Assembly: GCA_035610835.1 (NCBI GenBank)
Contig: CM069441.1
Span: 106,947,606-107,011,605 of the forward strand
Length of the DNA stretch: 64,000 nt
Origin: Ophiura sarsii
Lineage: Eukaryota > Echinodermata > Ophiuroidea > Amphilepidida > Ophiuridae
Direction of reading: 5' to 3'
Both the position numbers and the translations under genes were made by a program. The stretch's first letter is position 1. Every line of letters begins with the position of its first letter. The notes under the pieces are model-generated. The model saw only the letters and a list, made by a program, of their open reading frames with translations, was not told where the DNA came from and ran no database searches. Below, piece by piece: positions 60,607-64,000 of this stretch.

Positions 60607-63600
60607 ACATTGTGTAAGTGTCAAGGACAAAAGATGATGATTTTGGTTGTATTAAACTAACCATCGGGATTTTGCGCATTTTCAAACTGCCAAATGCGCC
60701 GCAGAATTTCGCCAAATACGCTAAATGCGCCAGTTAAAAAGCCAAAATGCGCGATTTGCGCTTTTCCATTGTTTTAACGTTTGTCGACCCCTGGGAACCA
60801 AAAAAAAGTTGCTATAAACACGGCCTTTTGAACTCGTACTTGTTCAGTACAAAACTAGAAAATCCTTACCTTTCTTTTCATCAAAAAGACGTATTATTAT
60901 ATTCCTAACTGAAATCATAAATGTCTTGTTTAGTCTTGTTCGTAGAGATGAGATTTACGAGCACGCACACATTTTATTTTAAGTCAAAACAACCCGACCG
61001 ATATCTTCACTCAATCAGACATCGATCTGTTATGAAATCTTATTTAACTAAATAGGGCCGCACCATTTGATTTGCAGGGGTGGGATTGAGAGCAATCAAT
61101 ATATCATTAATTTATTTCTAGAAAAAAAACCAGGTACATTTCATTGTTCATTTTATTAAATCCAAGTTCAACCAAAATTCTCTAGAATTATTTCTGGAAA
61201 AAGACGATAAATTTTATTATTTGTTTCATTCATTTCAATTTCAACCAAAAATAATGATGTATCCAATGTAAATTGGTTGGATCGTCAAAACCACATGCGA
61301 ATTGCGCAATTGGTTTCCAGAAAGTTTTCCAATCATAACAAAAGTTACGGCTCTATTAAAATGTACAGGCACATAGCTGCCGCTGTTACTGGGCCTCGTG
61401 GAGTACGGTTTGCCATGCCACCGTCCAGGGCCGGGGTGCGTGATGTTGGGATCGGTTGGTCATGGCCTATTTAAAATAACGATTTGTTTGCGCAAACGAT
61501 AATTATTGGTAAAAATATGTTTGTACTTAAGTATTGGCAGTGGCGTAGCCGGGTCGTGTGCAGATGTAGGACGTGGGTCTGGTGAGGTTTATGACTGAGT
61601 AAGATGATGACGAGAAATGAAGAGAAGGAGGGTATTATATTTTACAGTTTCAGGGAACTGGGTAGAGTCGGACACTTTATTTTAAATGTATTTTAAATGT
61701 CATCACATTATTTCAAAGTGTATCACAGCTTGATCAATGTAAAGGGGTCGAGCGCTCATTCAGGTGTATCATTGAATAGAACATCAATTAGCTTGCCCCC
61801 CACCCACCCACCACACCCCCTATTGATCAAACCCATTGAATTTCCACAAGAGGATATTTTTCACAGCTATGTAGTCTCCCTATTATTCAGAAGACCAAGA
61901 GCATCCCCATTCTTACTAATTAAACATCAATATTTATTTTAATAGACTAGACTAGAGGATTATGTTTATCACATCTTCAGAAGTATCGCCACGATTGAAA
62001 GGGGGTGAAGTGATTATCATTCAGGCGCATCAATAAATAGAAACTGAATCTTTGCTACCAATCGATCTCAAGTATGCAACGCTTCTTTCACGGCTTTGTT
62101 CTTGATACAGGATGTCTCCAGCACAGAAGACTAGACTAGAACAAGGCATAGATAGAAATAATGAAAATGTACTTGCTTGTAGGCCTACTTCTTTCTTTGC
62201 ATACGATCGAATCATTTTAATAAATTATTAATTATGACTACATCAAGTTGAAAATCGGGCCATTGACTGATGCGTCCTTAAACATATTTCACAATATTTT
62301 CAAAGATATAAAGGTAGAATGTTGTTATACAATTATTTACATGATAAAAATAGAATCATGCAAGGTATTAAATGCTAATATTTATATTTATATGATAATA
62401 AAGAAAAGCAAAGAGTCATTGTCCCAGATCCCAACACAAAATAACACTAAATAAATCTTGCATTATGCAGTCAATAATGTGGTCTGTACTGCAATTAACT
62501 CCAATTACTAGTATATAAAAATTAAACATTGCAAAATATATCTAGAGATTTAGAATTATCAATTACGATTATATAAATAAATTAGGATAACATTCTGGTC
62601 AGTTCAGCAATATATTTTAACAGTTTAAAACGGGTCGGCCTGGCCCGTAGAACAAGACTTTTTTTATTCGGCACGTTGCTACGCAACGCAATGGGGTTGT
62701 GGTTTACAGAGTTCAAAAAGTCAAGCTATTTATCGATCAGGCACCGCATGTCATAGACAAGCGGGGTTAATTAGGTCAAAACACGTCCATACACGATCGT
62801 TGGAGCACACGTACAATGTCATCGACATGCCATGACCGCATGCTTTGTAGAAACGGTTTATAAACAGCTCTCAGACTCGAGTGAAGCAAGCCGCCGGGAA
62901 ATCCCCAAGAAAATAGTTCGTGAAGAAAATAATTATAACACACACATTTATTTATGTTTTGATTGTTTCGAGCACAACTATAAACGTTAGTCACATATCT
63001 TGTTTATTTTTCTGTTATTTACAATATTATTTACAGATTGTATAAATATGTTCATCCACAAAAATATTATGTACAATAATTAGCTTACAATGTTGTGAAA
63101 AGTCCTCGACCTCATTGACCAAAATATTATTAAATTCAATATATTCACGAAAATAAATGTTCATTTATAATAAAATCAAATAATTAAAAGAATGATATTG
63201 ATAATTATTATCAAAGATTCGCAATATCTTTTAAACAAGTGCAATTACCAGAACATCTTTCAACCCATGTTCAAACCAACAAACCAAATTAAATCGTTAT
63301 CGTTGGCATTAAAAATTAAAATTGTTAACATCATTATTTATTATTATTTAACTCATTTATATGCGGTAGGTATTTTTTTAAAAGCGATAGATAGCCTAGG
63401 CGACCACAAAATAAAAACTCTGACTGACTCCTTTTTTTAATATGGAAATAAACAGAAGTAGAAATAAGAGAGGGGGAGGGGGAGGGGGGAGGGGGGAGGG
63501 GGAGGGGGGAGGGGGAGGGCGGGGATTCAACAGTTGTTTTCTTCTTTTTGTCATGAAAATAAAAGACAGCAATTGACGAAAATAAAGAAAACTAAGAAAG

Positions 63601-64000
63601 AGTCGTTCTTGTTTTCAATTTTATGTTGTTCACACCTACAAGATAATCAAGTCTTGAATATAGTGCTCTTATAATTTTATTTATAAAAAGCTTGATTGAC
63701 GGCATTGAAGCATGCCGTTCATTATGCCAAGTTTGAATAAGTGCGACATCACCTATTGTACTCTTCCTTGAATTAACTCTCTTTATAATAAGCTTAACTG
63801 GCGACGCCCAATCTCGAGTGTGCAGCTCAGCTTGAGGTATTGATGAGTTTATCAACCAATTATGGTGTATTGACCGACTTACCACGAGTTGAATACCATG
63901 TTTTTAGCTGATGTATTGAAACAAGGATGATGTATTGATCGATTTACCACGAGTTGAATAGCCATGTTTTAGCTGATTTCGATGTATTGAAACCAAGGAC
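60607..64000. other. NUP88 intron 2 or downstream, no exon recognised
   Basis: AT-rich. 60670-60780 repeats the word AAATGCGC or GCGCATTT about five times, probable MITE debris. 62640-62900 has a few CpG-rich phrases. No NUP88 exon 3-like sequence was found on the plus strand. Confidence 0.5.
63468..63523. repeat. (GGGGGA)n microsatellite
   Basis: About 55 bp of GGGGGA/GGGGGGA units on the plus strand, a potential G-quadruplex former. Confidence 0.95.

Noticed and set aside
61277..61474. Possible NUP88 exon 3
   Set aside because: The translation does not resemble the NUP88 region after EGGK...NC, and no phase-compatible acceptor/donor pair was found.

Overview
This is animal nuclear DNA: AT-rich, with short exons bounded by GT-AG introns in consistent phases, and many small DNA transposons, LINE remnants and SINE-like units. 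Two host genes are recognisable, arranged head to head. The protein sequences are typical of an invertebrate deuterostome. An ambulacrarian (echinoderm or hemichordate) is my best guess, from general impression rather than a decisive marker.

Minus strand, 48792 down to 1697: a complete single-copy CUX/cut-family homeobox gene (orthologue of vertebrate CUX1/CUX2 and fly cut). I assembled 15 coding exons, all with GT-AG junctions and compatible phases. They total 3747 nt, giving a predicted protein of 1248 residues: an N-terminal coiled-coil half (exons 1-11), three CUT repeats (one each in exons 12, 13 and 14) and a terminal homeodomain (exon 15). Intron 1 is about 28 kb. It carries most of the mobile DNA, plus several clusters of ATCAAT/ATTGAT/ATCGAT, the kind of site bound by CUT-class proteins, so autoregulation is a testable idea.

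Plus strand, from 55286: the first two coding exons of NUP88, a nucleoporin of the cytoplasmic face of the pore. The rest of this gene lies beyond the window or is not recognisable in it. About 6.5 kb of transposon-rich sequence separates the two start codons.

Mobile and repeated DNA: a long-ORF CR1/L2-like LINE (37.3-39.95 kb) sits inside a hAT-type MITE with an intact 8-bp target duplication. Three more hAT-type non-autonomous elements have 8-bp duplications (20.5, 43.9 and 44.9 kb). TA-flanked MITEs lie at 10.6, 16.0 and 49.5 kb. An array of 47-bp units, 20 in register plus one displaced, is split by the 10.6-kb MITE. There are LINE 3' fragments at 49.7, 55.6 and 59.6 kb, several hairpin or foldback elements, tRNA-related SINE-like units, and long poly(C)/poly(G) runs.

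The least familiar structure is at 28.4-30.7 kb. Two apparently nested elements share the terminal sequence TGGGCAATTC, and each carries its own recurring internal word; one has seven exact copies of GTTACTCACGTTAC. I know of no description of it. A non-autonomous transposon with internal transposase-binding repeats is my inference.
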